Assembly: GCA_944472155.2 (NCBI GenBank)
Contig: OX235275.1
Location: forward strand, 31,536,231-31,600,230
Direction of reading: 5' to 3'
Source of the DNA: Trichobilharzia szidati
Lineage: Eukaryota; Platyhelminthes; Trematoda; Strigeidida; Schistosomatidae
Length of the DNA: 64,000 nucleotides
The notes beneath the pieces are model-generated. The model saw only the letters and a program-made list of their open reading frames with translations. It made no database searches and was not told the origin of the DNA. Positions 52,506 through 63,720 of the stretch are shown here, piece after piece. Numbering within the stretch: position 1 is the first letter of the stretch; each line of letters opens with the position of its first letter. The position numbers were made by a program, and so were the translations under genes.

Positions 52506-53765
52506 TATATTGACGAACGCACACAAACAAATGTCTTATATGGAAGATAGATACTACCAGTAATTCGTGTTATTATTCAGACACATGGACTCTAGTTCCT
52601 CCACTGTACTGCTTAGTTTTCAGGGATTTTCCAAATGACTTTGAATAGTCGAAGAAGTTCTTCAGTAATCGAACACATTAATGGCTAATTTACTAGTCAC
52701 ACTGAAATTCTCGTGAGAAGTCTATTGCATACTGAGTATGTTCCACCAAGTCAAGTGTAAAGACAAGGGATGTTGGAAAACTATTTCAACCTGGTGTAGA
52801 ACTCTTCTGAGGTAAACATCCATTAGCAAAACTTTGGCTGGAAATTAGGATCTTCAGCTTACGGTGTGAGCTCAATTATCAACTGTTATCTCGAGGATAA
52901 AAATTCAGTGATTTATGTACTACTGGGGATTTTCAAACTAGAAAAACCTGCCGCCCACTACCTTTGGGTTTGTAGTGGTTCACCGTCTAAAGTTAGTTCT
53001 TGATCTCACTGGAAACGTTTTACTCAACTGTAGAGCCATCAATGATTACTTTTACCATTGTCTGCATATTACTGCATAATTGGTGTCATAAATAATATCG
53101 TGCTTGAACACCTTACAATTAGGTGGCTGAGTTAGCTGGTATCAAAAATGTTAGTCATTCCCCCCCCCCCAGCGCAACGTTTATCTGTGCACAAATTGCT
53201 TCAATACTCACTTAATTCTACGTGTAATTCTGTTTGTTCACATCCGATTTGACTGTCACACTACAAACTATGTCGTTTGGAAGAGTTTCGAATAATTACT
53301 CCCTGATGGAACCAACTGACCTTAACGAAATCTTAGCCTTTAAAGTGTGATACAATGGTGGCCAGTGCATTTTTACAAATAGATGAAAATAAAAGCTACT
53401 TAGGTATCTACATTCGTTAAGATATTCATCTCAGATACCTGAGATAATGCTATGCGCCGAAGTTTTGTCTCACTTATTGACTGCCTGATTGAGGTTCCGA
53501 TGTATAACTCTGTAGAAACGTGCAACAGTTCGACTTCTCACGTTTCATATAAGCACACATAAATAATTAGGGGGAAAAATGCAAAGGAATGTCAATGAAC
53601 CGGGGATTTATGCAAGAAAAAATAAGCAAAAAGCAGAAAATAATGAGAATTCGATAACTTAAGATATATCACTGACAATCACCAGACATTGGTTAGCAGT
53701 GACTTTATGGAACCTAGACATGCAACCTGCAGCTCCCTACTTGGCTGATTCAAACAGAAATTCAG
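52506..53765. other. Non-coding stretch with a C run
   Basis: A C10-11 homopolymer at 53161-53170. No gene or element recognised. Confidence 0.4.
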
Positions 53766-53769
53766 AGAT

Positions 53770-54115
53770 TGGTTGGAGGATTTCCTCATCAGATAACATC
53801 AGTTAGAGAACCCTTGGAAAATCAGCTCGGAGTACTGGACACCCATTTCAGCAGTATGCACCCACCACCAGGGTTCTAACCTAGGACCTTCTGGTTACAA
53901 GGCTAGACCATGAAGTCGCTGGGACCTGATCCAATGACCAGCCAATGAGTTCTAACTTCCACCTACTCGTGACATAGTGCTGCCACTTCGCACTGTCTTT
54001 TTCGATGAGTAACTGCCTCATTTTTAACATGCTGTACCCTACTGGTTATGGCTTCCCACCGGAACCCTAGGTTAACTGCCTGAATAAGGCCAGTCTCCAG
54101 TGGGCGTGAATGGAT
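53770..54115 (-). mobile_element. SINE-1 copy, reversed
   Basis: Reversed: ATTGGTTGGAGGATTTCC tail, GTTAGAGAACCCTTGG, then a deletion of most of the hammerhead. The head AACCTAGGACCTTCTGGTTA is followed by a long 5' body with GAGTTCTAACTTCCACC and GCCTGAATAAGGCCAG. Confidence 0.65.
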
Positions 54116-54117
54116 CG

Positions 54118-54240
54118 GGTCCTATTAGCTTAATCGTCTACGACCTCGCCTTCCAGCTGTCCAGTATTCCCTGTGGCTGGTTTTCCAGTGGTTCTCTAAC
54201 TGATGTCAGCTCATGAGGAAATCCTCCAATTAGTCAAACA
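54118..54240 (+). mobile_element. SINE-1 fragment facing the previous copy
   Basis: GGTCCTATTAGCTTAATCGT (head), then a deletion across the B box and hammerhead core, then CAGCTGTCCAGTATTCC, GGTTCTCTAACTGATGTCAG and TGAGGAAATCCTCC. With the copy at 53770 it forms an inverted pair. Confidence 0.6.
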
Positions 54241-54615
54241 AAACCAATACTTAGAAAATTCAGAGACTTCATGCATTGATTTTACCCTTTCTTGAAACTG
54301 ATCGTAAGCCAGTTCATTTTCTTCGACAAGAGAATTCAGTGACCTGGCTCGTGTACCACATATCCTAGCCACCTCAATTGATGCAGCCTGACAATCTCAC
54401 TTAGAGAATTTTCCTCTTCAACTAAGACTCGACGCCTAACATTAGCATTATTCACCAAATTATACCGCCTAACGTGTCATAAGTTTGGAGTGTGTTCTAG
54501 TCATGTGCACGCAATATTGTCAACTCATTTTAATGACTACGTTAAGGATCTGATCAGCAGGATCCCTGTTGCAGAGGGTTGAACATAAGCCTAATTGATT
54601 TGTTGCTCTGTGTTC
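54241..54615. other. Non-coding stretch
   Basis: Nothing recognised. Confidence 0.35.
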
Positions 54616-54619
54616 CAAG

Positions 54620-54785
54620 TGAATCCTAGTGGTGCAGATTTGAAGCCTTGAAGTTTCGATAGTCCTGATGTTGTTTTATTTTAAAGGATGGAGTGGCTGG
54701 TCTTCCATATTTACCAGGCTTACTACCATCTGAGCCAGGTGTAGGCGGATACCAAAAGGGGATCGAACCCTGGAGCACTGGAATA
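54620..54785 (-). mobile_element. SINE-2 remnant
   Basis: GAATCCTAGTGGTGCAGATT, TTGAAGTTTCGATAG, AAAGGATGGAGTGGCTGG and GGGGATCGAACCCTGGAGC follow the reversed SINE-2 order. The frames over it are not genes. Confidence 0.55.
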
Positions 54786-55179
54786 TCAACGTATCGTAAG
54801 GCTTATTTAAAGATTGAGAACGATGCTTCTCGGGTTGATAATGTTGGTGAGGGGTTTTATGGTAGAACTGATAGGACGTATTTAACCCAGAATAAAAAAT
54901 ATTCGGCATCATACTCAGGATACAACGAATGACTAAATTAGTAAGAACTGACTTGTTGACGGAATGACCTGGTTCCAGTTCAATCATTCTGGAACGACAA
55001 AAAACCATTATCACTCAATACAACAACCTGAATTCTAGGGGTAAAATTAATCCAATCACTTATCAGAATATAACTGACGCATCCGTTTACGAGATAGGTA
55101 AACCTGAGTATTTCTAGCAGGTCAGCCAACGACTACAACAACATCAAATAATCACTATCATCAAGAGAAATTTGAAAGA

Positions 55180-55726
55180 TAATAATAATTTGCTTTATTC
55201 CAAAATAGTACTTGTGATACAGAATGGAATTCTCAGCATTTTTACTACAGTATTGCATCCAGTTTGTACATTATCAATAAATAGAATTCTACATAGATTG
55301 AGGAAACCAACAGTTCATTATTACAACAATACATTGGCATGTCAGTAGCAAAGGTAAAGCTGAAACAGTGTTTGAGGGTGTTAGAAAAGTGGGAGCTGTC
55401 TTATTAACAGGCGTAAGCGAGAGAAAGAGACAAAACAGCACATAACAGAAAAAGAAGAGAGAGAAAAGGAAAAGAAAGAAAGAAAATGTTGTACATATTG
55501 ATGATGTGGGTTGGAAAGACGAGATCCAGTTGTACTACTGACTATTTAAAGAATTATAGGTGTCACGCCTAATGCTTTCTTTATCACACAGAACACGAGC
55601 TAAGTAGGGTATGGTTGAGTTTTTGTACTTGCTGGTGCGAGCATATAGTTTTCTATATTGGCTTCTGGTTTTACCTGATGAGATGCAGGGGGAGAGTTGT
55701 GATTGAAGAGGGTGGTGTGAGTTAGA
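55180..55726 (-). mobile_element. CR1-A LINE 3' end
   Basis: Begins with the reversed tail AATAATAATTTGCTTTATTC (55179-55198) and GATACAGAATGGAATTCTCA. It matches 17000-17598 in reverse, including the minus-strand IPYLARVLCDKESIRRDTYN-like block. It stops at 55726, where RTE-A in plus orientation starts. Confidence 0.8.
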
Positions 55727-56335
55727 TAAAAGATGTCACTTCCTGCATTTATCTAGGAAGCAATCTTTTTACAACAAGCGATCACACAGGTGAGGATGTC
55801 AAAATCAGAGTCAGAAAGACAAAACAGACAATAAACACTCTTCACTGTTTCAGTAGAAAAACAACGAAATTAGGATTTTCCACACCAATGTTAAGTCAGT
55901 CAGTCAGTCAATTCTTCTGTTTTCGTCAAAACAGTTGACGAGCACATCGCGAACAACATTTCCAACAGTCTACTGCAGTCTTTTACAAACACCTGACGAC
56001 TTCTCAGGCTAGACACTGAAGAGCAGATGGCCAGAAAATAAGTTCAGCAATGGAAAACTTTGGAGATGAAGCAACAAGAACCAGTTTATTGCTCAGCGAA
56101 TATTCCGGAGAAAAAGGCGGGTTGGATTGGATACACGATGAGGAGTTTGATTTGAATCTGAATGCGAGACAACAAGTTGAATGTCCCAGGGTAACATGGA
56201 AGGGAGATGAAGGCTTATGCACAACAACCAAGTGGCCAGCAAAACACGACTGAATACAACAGAGTGAAATGGAGATGTTTTGTGATGTTGAAGGCCTACA
56301 TCTCACTTCAAATGCAATACAAATACAATCTTAGT
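55727..56335 (+). mobile_element. RTE-A LINE 3' end, decayed
   Basis: AAGATGTCACTTCCTGCATT is the KEVTSFTYL block; GAGGATGTCAAAATCAGAGT is EDVKSRIGK. AGTCAGTCAGTCAGTCAATTC and GGTAACATGGAAGG follow. The family 3' signature is decayed to TTGAAGGCCTACATCTCAC (56286-56304). Confidence 0.7.
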
Positions 56336-56960
56336 ACAATCACTACTGTATATCTGTGGAATTTCTAAATAAGTCAAACATAGGCACAGACATATGGGAG
56401 TTAACTTCCCAACTGAATAAGATTAGTTTCTCTCTCATTGAAATGAATCATAGCTTTATTAAATAAATTACTAATTCAATAATATAAATACATATATAAA
56501 TATATAGATTACGTAGGTTGTTATTGAAGAAAATATAATGTGCATTTAGCGCATATACCCTTATTTAAGTGTATTTTAATTATTTATGATTAGAAATTAC
56601 ACGGGTGTATTCGTATCAGACTACTTTAAAAGTTGTAAAAGTTCATGTTAACTTTGAGTATTTGTCAAACAAACAGTCAGAAAAATAAAATGAAATCAAT
56701 AACAAGACGTCAATAAAGGCAAAATTAATTTCACTTATTACTGAACTTTTGTCTGGCTTAATGTTGTTTGTGCTTGCCTTCATCTCTGTCTGTGGAGTGT
56801 GTGTGTGTGTTGTTCTGCTGTGTGTTGATTTCCCTTAGTTGAAGAACAACAAGAGGAATTGTATGGAATTCTATCTCATTTTAGCTAAAGTGTAGGAATA
56901 CATTCTGAGGAGTTAGAGATCGTGTTCACAGATATTTTTTAAAAACGGGGAGTACATTAA
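56336..56960. other. AT-rich stretch with TG repeat
   Basis: (TG)n at 56797-56812. Nothing else recognised. Confidence 0.4.
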
Positions 56961-56964
56961 CTGA

Positions 56965-57090
56965 TGGATGGTGATTAGCAGTGGAATTCAGGATAACTTA
57001 CATTTCGTCCTATTCGGGAGTCGTCATCTGGTGGAAGTATCTGCATTCTGCAGTGAGTGGTGACGTTCCCACAACCTATAAGTTATCTTG
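56965..57090 (-). ncRNA. Sm-alpha-like hammerhead remnant
   Basis: Minus strand: stem I CAG (57028-57030) before the core ATGACGA (57021-57027), stem II CTCC/GGAC with one mismatch (57017-57020, 57007-57010), GAAA (57003-57006). ATCCTGAATTCCACTGCTAA follows, with the CTG that closes stem I. The core matches the copy at 4077 exactly, including A at position 3. Stem II position 10.1 is C. Confidence 0.6.
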
Positions 57091-57204
57091 TGCTTGTACA
57101 AATGATTTTACTAACGAATGATTCATAAATAAGTTATAGTTTCTATCGACAAAACAGTTACTGCCGTCTGATTATATTTAATTAATCATTGATAAGCTAC
57201 GGGG

Positions 57205-57875
57205 GGACATTGGATTTGACGCGCTTTACCTACCTGGGAAGCATCGTTTCAACTACAGGCACACGGAACTGACGAGGATATCAAAGCAAGAATCGGAAAA
57301 GCGAGAAGGGCTTTCACTACTCTCAAGTCTGTTTGGAGGTCAACAGCACTCAGCATCAAAAATAACATCCGGATTTTCAACCCCAATATAAAGTCAGTCA
57401 GGGCTACTATACGGATCAGAGACTTGCACTGCTCGTCGTGAACAGCATCTCAAACAAACTACAGACCTTCATCAACAGCTAGCTGTCTTCGCTCATTACT
57501 ACTCGAGATCAGATGGCCGGCCAGAAAAGATCAGCAACAGGAATCTCTGGGAGTAAAGCAACACAGCAGGAACCGATTGTGAAACAAATAGGCAGGAAGA
57601 AATGGAGATGGATTGGCTGGCCATACTCTGAGGAAACCATCAAGTGACATCACTAGACAAGCCATCGCTCGAATGGAACCGGTAGGGGAAGCGGCGAGTT
57701 GGTCGTCAATGCAAGGGTGACTTGGAGGAGGTCATGTGAAGAGGAGATGAAAAAGTGTGGGCAGACTTGAAGTCAGATGAAGACTCTAGCAGAGAAGCTA
57801 ACGCATTGGAGACGCACGGCTGAAGCCGTTTGTTCCTCTAGCATTTAACGGAAACAATAATTATAATAATAAGTT
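57205..57875 (+). mobile_element. RTE-A LINE 3' end
   Basis: GACGCGCTTTACCTACCTGG (RFTYLGSIVSTTG), GAGGATATCAAAGCAAGAAT (EDIKARIGKARRAFTTLKSV), ATCCGGATTTTCAACCCCAA (IRIFNPNIKSV), a TGGAGATGGATTGGCTGGCC block, and the end CTGAAGCCGTTTGTTCCTCT, AACGGAAACAATAATTATAA. It resembles 39126-39655 more than 51560-52505. Confidence 0.8.
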
Positions 57876-58845
57876 ACGAAGGGAAAGCTTTATGACTACC
57901 AAAAATGCCCTAAGGGTATATATATAGAGAAGACCAATTAACGCTTAGTTGTGAAAAAAAAGGTTTTCCACTTTAGGGCGTTTAATTCCCGCAAGATCCA
58001 AGCAGTCTAACACTTTTCTTATTTAAGAGGAATATAGAGAAGACGCTCAAATTATATTGGGACCGAAACACACTTGAAATACATTGAATATGCTCGACTC
58101 TTACTGGGTGTTTTCTACCTGAAGAACTTGGATTGTTGAAGAATTCCCCCTTAATTCCAATCCTCATGCCAGAATATGTACAGTAGTATGGAACTAGAAT
58201 GTATCGGGTAGCATTCATATAGACTTTGGCGACTCCGATTATAAGCACAAAGTGTGCTTGGTATAAAATACGCTGATTGTGGCAGGATTCTCGGCGTTCC
58301 CCTCCTTGTAAAAACCATGACCTTTTTCAGTCTCGCTACGACGCTGCTCCATCCATATCTTAGCGCTTTGACTTAGTATGATGTGATACCTGTCACTATC
58401 TGACTGCCAGTGAATCTTCTAAATTCTCAAATTTCCTTAATTTACTAGTTGCTAAACACTTGTAGTTCATCTGCTCACTTTTGAGAATCAATGAAGTTAA
58501 ACTACAGTAATGTATGGAACTATGACAATTCTATTTTGCGAGTGATGTTAAGAAGTTCACCATTTGCCAGCTATTGTACTGTGCATTAGCTAGAAATTAG
58601 ACAGTGACGAAAGGTCTTAAACTCTCAGTATTATGGCTACACACACTAGTAAGTCACTGACATATCACCTGATTGTTGGATTTGAGTCCTCTGTCACCAG
58701 AGCTAAGAAACTGACTGCTACTTTTATAAATTACCTGCAGTTACAGCTCTCTAACAAATGACAACTAGCGCGGAAACTAAGTCTTGGGATTTCTGATGAC
58801 TACCCACATTTATCTTTAAGTTAATTCCTGACCTTGCTTCATTTT
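57876..58845. other. Mostly unrecognised stretch
   Basis: CCCCTCCTTGTAAAAACCAT at 58301-58320 resembles the KGE block of PLE-2 on the minus strand, so an old PLE fragment may lie at 57980-58325. The 88-codon frame there is not convincing. Nothing else is seen. Confidence 0.3.
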
Positions 58846-59408
58846 TTTTAATAATAATAATTTGCTTTATTCCAGAAACAGTACTAGTGGTACAGTGTGG
58901 AATTTTCAGCACATATCTACAATATTTGCATCTAATTTTACCGACATTCAAAATAAGTATTAAACAAACAAAAAAAATAATAAATCTGAAGACACCAACA
59001 GCAAAAAAAACAGGATAAACACAAAATAATTATAAATGCGAAAAAGTACCAAAGTCTAATGCAGTGTTTGTGGTGGTAGTGTGAGTAATCCTGAATAATA
59101 CAAAATCTTTTAAGGTGGTGACCATGGCGTTCACAACCAATGATTGTCAGTTTAATATTGCCGAAAAGTATAGAAAATAAGAAAAACAGCCACAAAACTA
59201 ATAATTGCATGGTGGTTAATGACAGGACGATTTTGTAATACTCATAGTGCTAATAGGGTCGGAACCAGTGGATACACAATAAAAGGAATATAGTAAAGTA
59301 CAAAAAAGGAAGCCAATGTTAATAATTTAGGTAGCTAAGTATGTTTAAGAAGAAGTTCACTAAAGAATACAAAATAAGAGAGAAATAAAAGAGCCTAAAA
59401 TTATGTTG

Positions 59409-59705
59409 TTAATAACAAAGCAAGTCATAGGTTTCACGCTTAACATTGTCTCTGTCGCTTAGAACACGGGCCAAGTATGGTATCGTCGAGTTCCTGTACT
59501 TGGTTGTACGAGCATAGATTATTTTATACTGATTTCTGGTTTTACTTGATGAGATGCAAGGAGAGAGTTGGGAATAGAGTGGGTGTTGGGGATCGGAGAG
59601 TATGGTTTTAGACCATTTTTCACATGTATTCAGATGCCTATCAACTAAAGTAGTCACGAGCTGACTGAGATTAACACCACTAGTCCTACTAACTACCTTC
59701 AACAT
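59409..59705 (-). pseudogene. CR1-A C-terminal ORF
   Basis: 98 codons: MLKVVSRTSGVNLSQLVTTL, the LNTCEKWSKTILSDPQHPLY block and NSTIPYLARVLSDRDNVKRE. It corresponds to KILKVVSRVSNVPLNQLV at 16888 and after, and represents the region after the reverse transcriptase in CR1-type proteins. It is separated by a frameshift from the frame at 59799. Confidence 0.75.
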
Positions 59706-59798
59706 CCTTCTCAGGATGGTATAGTCCTTTTTCAGTAGACCAGGAAAGACTAACGGGGAGCAGTAAAGTAGAATGGGTAAGATACAAGAGTTGACAAA

Positions 59799-60065
59799 TT
59801 ATGAAAGTAGAGGTTGGTTGATTCCGGATTGTCTAAGTTTCTTAATGTAGTAGGTTAGACAGAACACTTTCTTAGAAATCAGTAGGATATGAGATGTCCA
59901 AGTAAGGTCGGAAGATAGAACTAGACCGAGGTATTTAGCATTAGACTTAGTTTCAGTTTTAGTCCCCTCAATGCAACAGTCTTCATGAGAACTTACTAGT
60001 GTTTGTAGATCGCGTTTATGCCTAAGGGAGAAGTCAATAGTCTGGCATTTTGAGGGATTCAGCAT
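59799..60065 (-). pseudogene. CR1-A thumb-region ORF
   Basis: 88 codons: LNPSKCQTIDFSLRHKRDLQ, NAKYLGLVLSSDLTWTSHIL and FCLTYYIKKLRQSGINQPLL. Direct counterpart of LNPSKCQIVSFTFRHKSELN at 16529 and after. The catalytic palm is absent. Confidence 0.8.
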
Positions 60066-60354
60066 GAGACCATTTAGTTTGGACCACTCACTAAAACGAA
60101 GTGCTTAATTTCAGTTGATTGAACAAGAGGGGCCGGGCTGAAAGTATTTTTTTTTTCACATAACAAAAGCGATTCAGTGTTGGTAGAGAACTTTTTGAAT
60201 AAGACAGCATTTCCTGATGGTTGGTTTATACTGAGAAGAACAGCTTGGTTTGCTGTTAATATGTCGACTCCTTGTATGAATACTTCGACGATGCCTGACG
60301 ACTGACATGATGCAATGTGGGTTGTGGTAGCTAGCTGTAGAATTTTTAATTGTA

Positions 60355-61255
60355 TAAAATCAAAACAAATGATTCAGCGAAGAGACTGCTTTGAACGAAT
60401 TAATTATCCAGCTGTACGATCGTATAGAAAAAGGTTTTTAGGAAATTTTATCCGATGAGGGAATTCAATCATAGGTGTGAATACATTAAATTATAATAAT
60501 AATAGTATGAAATGCAATTAAAACGTTTCTGATTATAATCATAGTTAAATGTCAAGAGACAAAACAATTAATGTGATATACATTAGGTCTAAAGATGTTG
60601 GGAAGGGATGTATAACTATAGGATTAGTAGGCAAATAGAATAAAAACGTTACGTAACACTGTGTGAAATTTGACAATGCAGAATTTAACGTTTCAAACCA
60701 GAATTGATTCAGAATGACAAGTGAGATAATACCGAGGACAGTTCAAACTGTGAATAGTAATAATAGTAACAATTGACATTGTAATAAAGGAAGAGTATAC
60801 AAAATGAATGGATAAAATGACAAAATTGTTGGAGCCAAAATATGATTAGCGATTACCCTACTTTAGCATAGAGAGATTAAGACCATGAAAGTTGGATGGG
60901 TTGAACCAACTTTTTCTATATACAGAGATCTAGCTTCTCTATTTCGATGGTCAAAGTTGCAGTGATTCAAATGAGTAGCATACGTAGTGATCTGAGCAAA
61001 TTACTTTTCACCTTGTAGATGACTTTAAAGGCTAAGGCTGTGAACGACCAGAGGTTCGCTGATCACGCTTCTTATTGCTCCAATTCCACCTCTTCGTAAC
61101 CATGCAGGATAGTCTTCTTGCATCCTCTTGGACAAAATTCGAGTCGAATGACCGATATACCTGACTTCAGATGAGCAGGCGAATTGATAAACGCACATAC
61201 AGTCGAATTTTAACTGGCATGTGCGTCCAAGGAAATCGACGGCGTTAACAATGAG
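60355..61255 (-). mobile_element. PLE-2 endonuclease and 3' end
   Basis: The minus frame 61025-61270 reads FDCMCVYQFACSSEVRYIGH then STRILSKRMQEDYPAWLRRG; the CxCG signature has decayed to CSSEVRYIG. The 3' region is highly similar to 23620-24230 (for example ATTTAACGTT, AGAATGACAAGTG). It ends AATGATTCAGCGAAGAGACT at 60370-60389. Confidence 0.75.
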
Positions 61256-61780
61256 ACTTGAACCCATCACACATCGTTACAAAGGTCAAAGTCTCAGGCA
61301 TTACTGTAAATCATCGGCAGATCCTAAGTGGTTATCGTGATCCAGTTGCCCTGTGGATAATGCTTTTGCATTTGAAACAACAGCTGTTGGGTTTCAGGCC
61401 TATTGGGAACATCATCAGTTACTGGGAGTTCATGCAATCCAGCGGGTGTCCAGAACAGGATGACATCGACATGTGGGATTACACTACAGTTCATAATCAT
61501 ATTTAGGGTTTGTTTTTATTCACTTGATATAACACTCCTGCAGATTGCCCTATTATTAATTCCTGCAGTGCTACAAACACCTGATTCTCAGCATTTAGTA
61601 ACATTCTAGGAGAGCGCCCCTTAATTAGATTGTATCTTTGTCTAAAAATTTTGAAGAAGTGTGTCGATTTGTGCAGGTCGACTGTCAAATATTTCAAACT
61701 GACTGACAAGTTAACGAATAGATAGAAATTAGTGAATGATATTGATTTGGTTCTCATTCTACGGTATATAATTATTTCAC
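61256..61780. other. Non-coding stretch
   Basis: Short frames at 61258-61506 and 61403-61609 show no motif. Confidence 0.35.
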
Positions 61781-61784
61781 TATT

Positions 61785-62765
61785 GTTCCCTTGGCTTCCA
61801 AGTGAAAAATACGGCGTCAACAGCATATCTTCACTTTGTCCTGTTCTCTGCTTGAACCACGATTGTTATCACCTTCTCATATGGTCTTCTTCATGTCACC
61901 TTTGATCTGACTTCAAACTCGTCGTTTCTCATTCGGGTTCCACTCGAGAACCTTGAGCACAAATTGAACCAGTGTTTGCTCAAATCCATCTTCAATTTCT
62001 TTGGCATATTTCTTCAGCAGTAGGTTCTTGGTTAGTTTGATTGCATAGTCGCTAGCTGCTTATTCTTTCTGGTTATCAAATATTGGTTTGTAGGGATTTG
62101 ATTGATTGGTTACAGGATTTCATCATATACTGACATTGGTTAAAGGAACATTGGAAAACCTGGCCGTACTGGAAAGCTGTTTCGTCAGCCTAGTCTGGGA
62201 ATCTTCATCAGTATGCATCCACTATCAGAGTTCGAACCCAGGACCTTGCTGTTACAAGGCGAGGTCGTAGACCTTTAGGCCACTGAGACCCCATCCGATG
62301 GCCCATGGTTATTTGACCTGCAGTGTGGAGACAGTGAAGGTGGAAGCTGTCGATGAAAGCTTGCAGCCACATTTTGGGAATACTTTTCGTATCTTCCCAA
62401 GTTTCTCACTTATACAGAAGAACTGATTGACTTAAAATTAGTTTTGAAAATCCAGATTTCGTTTTTTGTGCTTGGGAGTACAGACAATTTACAAATGAAT
62501 TTCAGAATGATAAGTGTCAACCTTGCCTTTCCGATTGTAGTTTCGATAGCTTCATCCGTGCCATCTGTCCGTAGTTGAAACAATGCTCCACAGATAAGTG
62601 CAGGGAGTGACCTCTTTCAAATTTCTCCCGCTGGTGGTGATTGACGCTGATTGTTGCTATTGTTGGTTGGTCATCTTCATCACCTCCGTCTTCTCTATTT
62701 TGACCTGAAGTCTTGTTTTCGCTACCTTCCTCTTCTGTCAATATGTTAGTTTTCGGGAAAACCGT
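61785..62765 (-). mobile_element. RTE-A LINE 3' end, split by SINE-1
   Basis: Reversed 3' signature TTGTTCCCTTGGCTTCCAAG (61782-61801). Minus-strand blocks VEPE-KRRV and KKLLAKEIEDGFE-like sequence lie before the SINE. After it are ITISVNHHQREKFERGHSLH-like out-of-frame sequence and the KSRIGKARN equivalent. SINE-1 sits at 62083-62306. Confidence 0.75.
62083..62306 (-). mobile_element. SINE-1 nested in RTE-A
   Basis: Bounded by GGTTATCAAATA (62071-62082) and GGTTATTTGACC (62307-62318), an imperfect target duplication. Minus strand: GGTCTCAGTGGCCTAAAGGT head, GGTCCTGGGTTCGAACTCTG B box, CATACTGATGAAGATTCCC and GACGAAACAGCTTTCCAGTA hammerhead, tail to CCCTACAAACCAA. This gives a SINE-1 length of about 224 bases. 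Confidence 0.75.
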
Positions 62766-62874
62766 CTGACGGTACTTTTAGTTATTTATGCATTTTTTAG
62801 GAGTCTACTTACTAGTAGGTAACTATATTTCATGTTCAATATTAGACACGCAAATTACGAATATCACTGATGTT

Positions 62875-63090
62875 ACTATTATTATTATCTGTGCCTTGGG
62901 TCCCAAGCGGAACCGATAGCATCCGTAGGACTTCTCTGCAGTCTTTTCTAGCTGGCTGCACATTAACCCATATTTCTTTCATTTCTTCATCACACGATCT
63001 CCCCCATGTCATTCTCGGCTGCATGGCTGGCTCGTCGTTTCCTACCTTAGTTCCAGTAAAGCTCCTCCCTGGGGCATGAAGTTACTCAAA
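62875..63090 (-). mobile_element. RTE-A LINE 3' terminal fragment
   Basis: Reversed ATTATTATTATCTGTGCCTT then GGGTCCCAAGCGGAACCGAT (62876-62918). The minus frame 62842-63024 reads RMTWGRSCDEEMKEIWVNVQ, matching RVTWRRSCEEELKQ. Divergent copy. Confidence 0.7.
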
Positions 63091-63395
63091 TATCTCCTCA
63101 GTTTATATCTAGCCTAGATCTTCGAACTATGTAGAAATAATGGCCAAATTGATCGGGGTGTTATAAAATTGATATATTCGTTCTTTGCCTAAGCCCTCCT
63201 GATCTCCACACGTCTATCTTCCTCTAGTAGTTCATATTGTTTCAGGATAAAGGGAGAGGGAAGGTTTGGCATTCAGCTGACTATCTCACCCCGCAACTCG
63301 CTACTGAAGCTTCCAAACAGAGCGTGAATGTATTAGCCATGTCAGCAACACTCTTGAAATATTGATTTCTATCATCTATAAGAATCTAGTAAACT
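63091..63395. other. Non-coding stretch
   Basis: Nothing recognised. Confidence 0.4.
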
Positions 63396-63399
63396 GATT

Positions 63400-63720
63400 G
63401 AAGATTCATTCACAAGTTGATATCATGTGGAGAACAACCGTTAAGCACAAGGGTACTGGACTGCTGTTTCGTCCTAGTTTGGGAGTCGTCATCTCATGTA
63501 TATATACTGCGAATCGGCAGAAGTTGAAATTCATCGCCTATTTGGTTGGGTCTCATTGATTAAGTGGTTTACGACTTCAGTTTGTAACCAGATTGTCATG
63601 GATTTGAACCCCAGAGGGTGCCTAATGGTGAGGAGTACTAAACGTAGACGGAACAGCTGTCAATTACTCCCAGGTTTTCCAATGTCAACTTGTTATCAGG
63701 CCTGTAACAACCCAAACCCC
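63400..63720 (+). mobile_element. SINE-1 copies, two halves
   Basis: 63440-63510 is a reversed hammerhead stretch (GGACTGCTGTTTCGTCCTAG, TTTGGGAGTCGTCATCTC). 63515-63715 is a plus copy with GAAGTTGAAATTCATCGCC body, TTGTAACCAGATTGTCATGG, B-box-like GGATTTGAACCCC and CAATTACTCCCAGGTTTTCC. The frame at 63496-63843 is accidental. Confidence 0.6.

Larger units (their letters stand above)
58846..60115 (-). mobile_element. CR1-A LINE, thumb to 3' end
   Basis: Tail at 58848-58870 (AATAATAATAATTTGCTTTA). The minus strand carries the two frames listed separately and ends at 60115 near the LRFSEWSKLNG-like sequence, without the YADD block. It aligns with 16490-17598. The 58938-59210 frame lies in the 3' untranslated part and is accidental. 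Confidence 0.8.
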
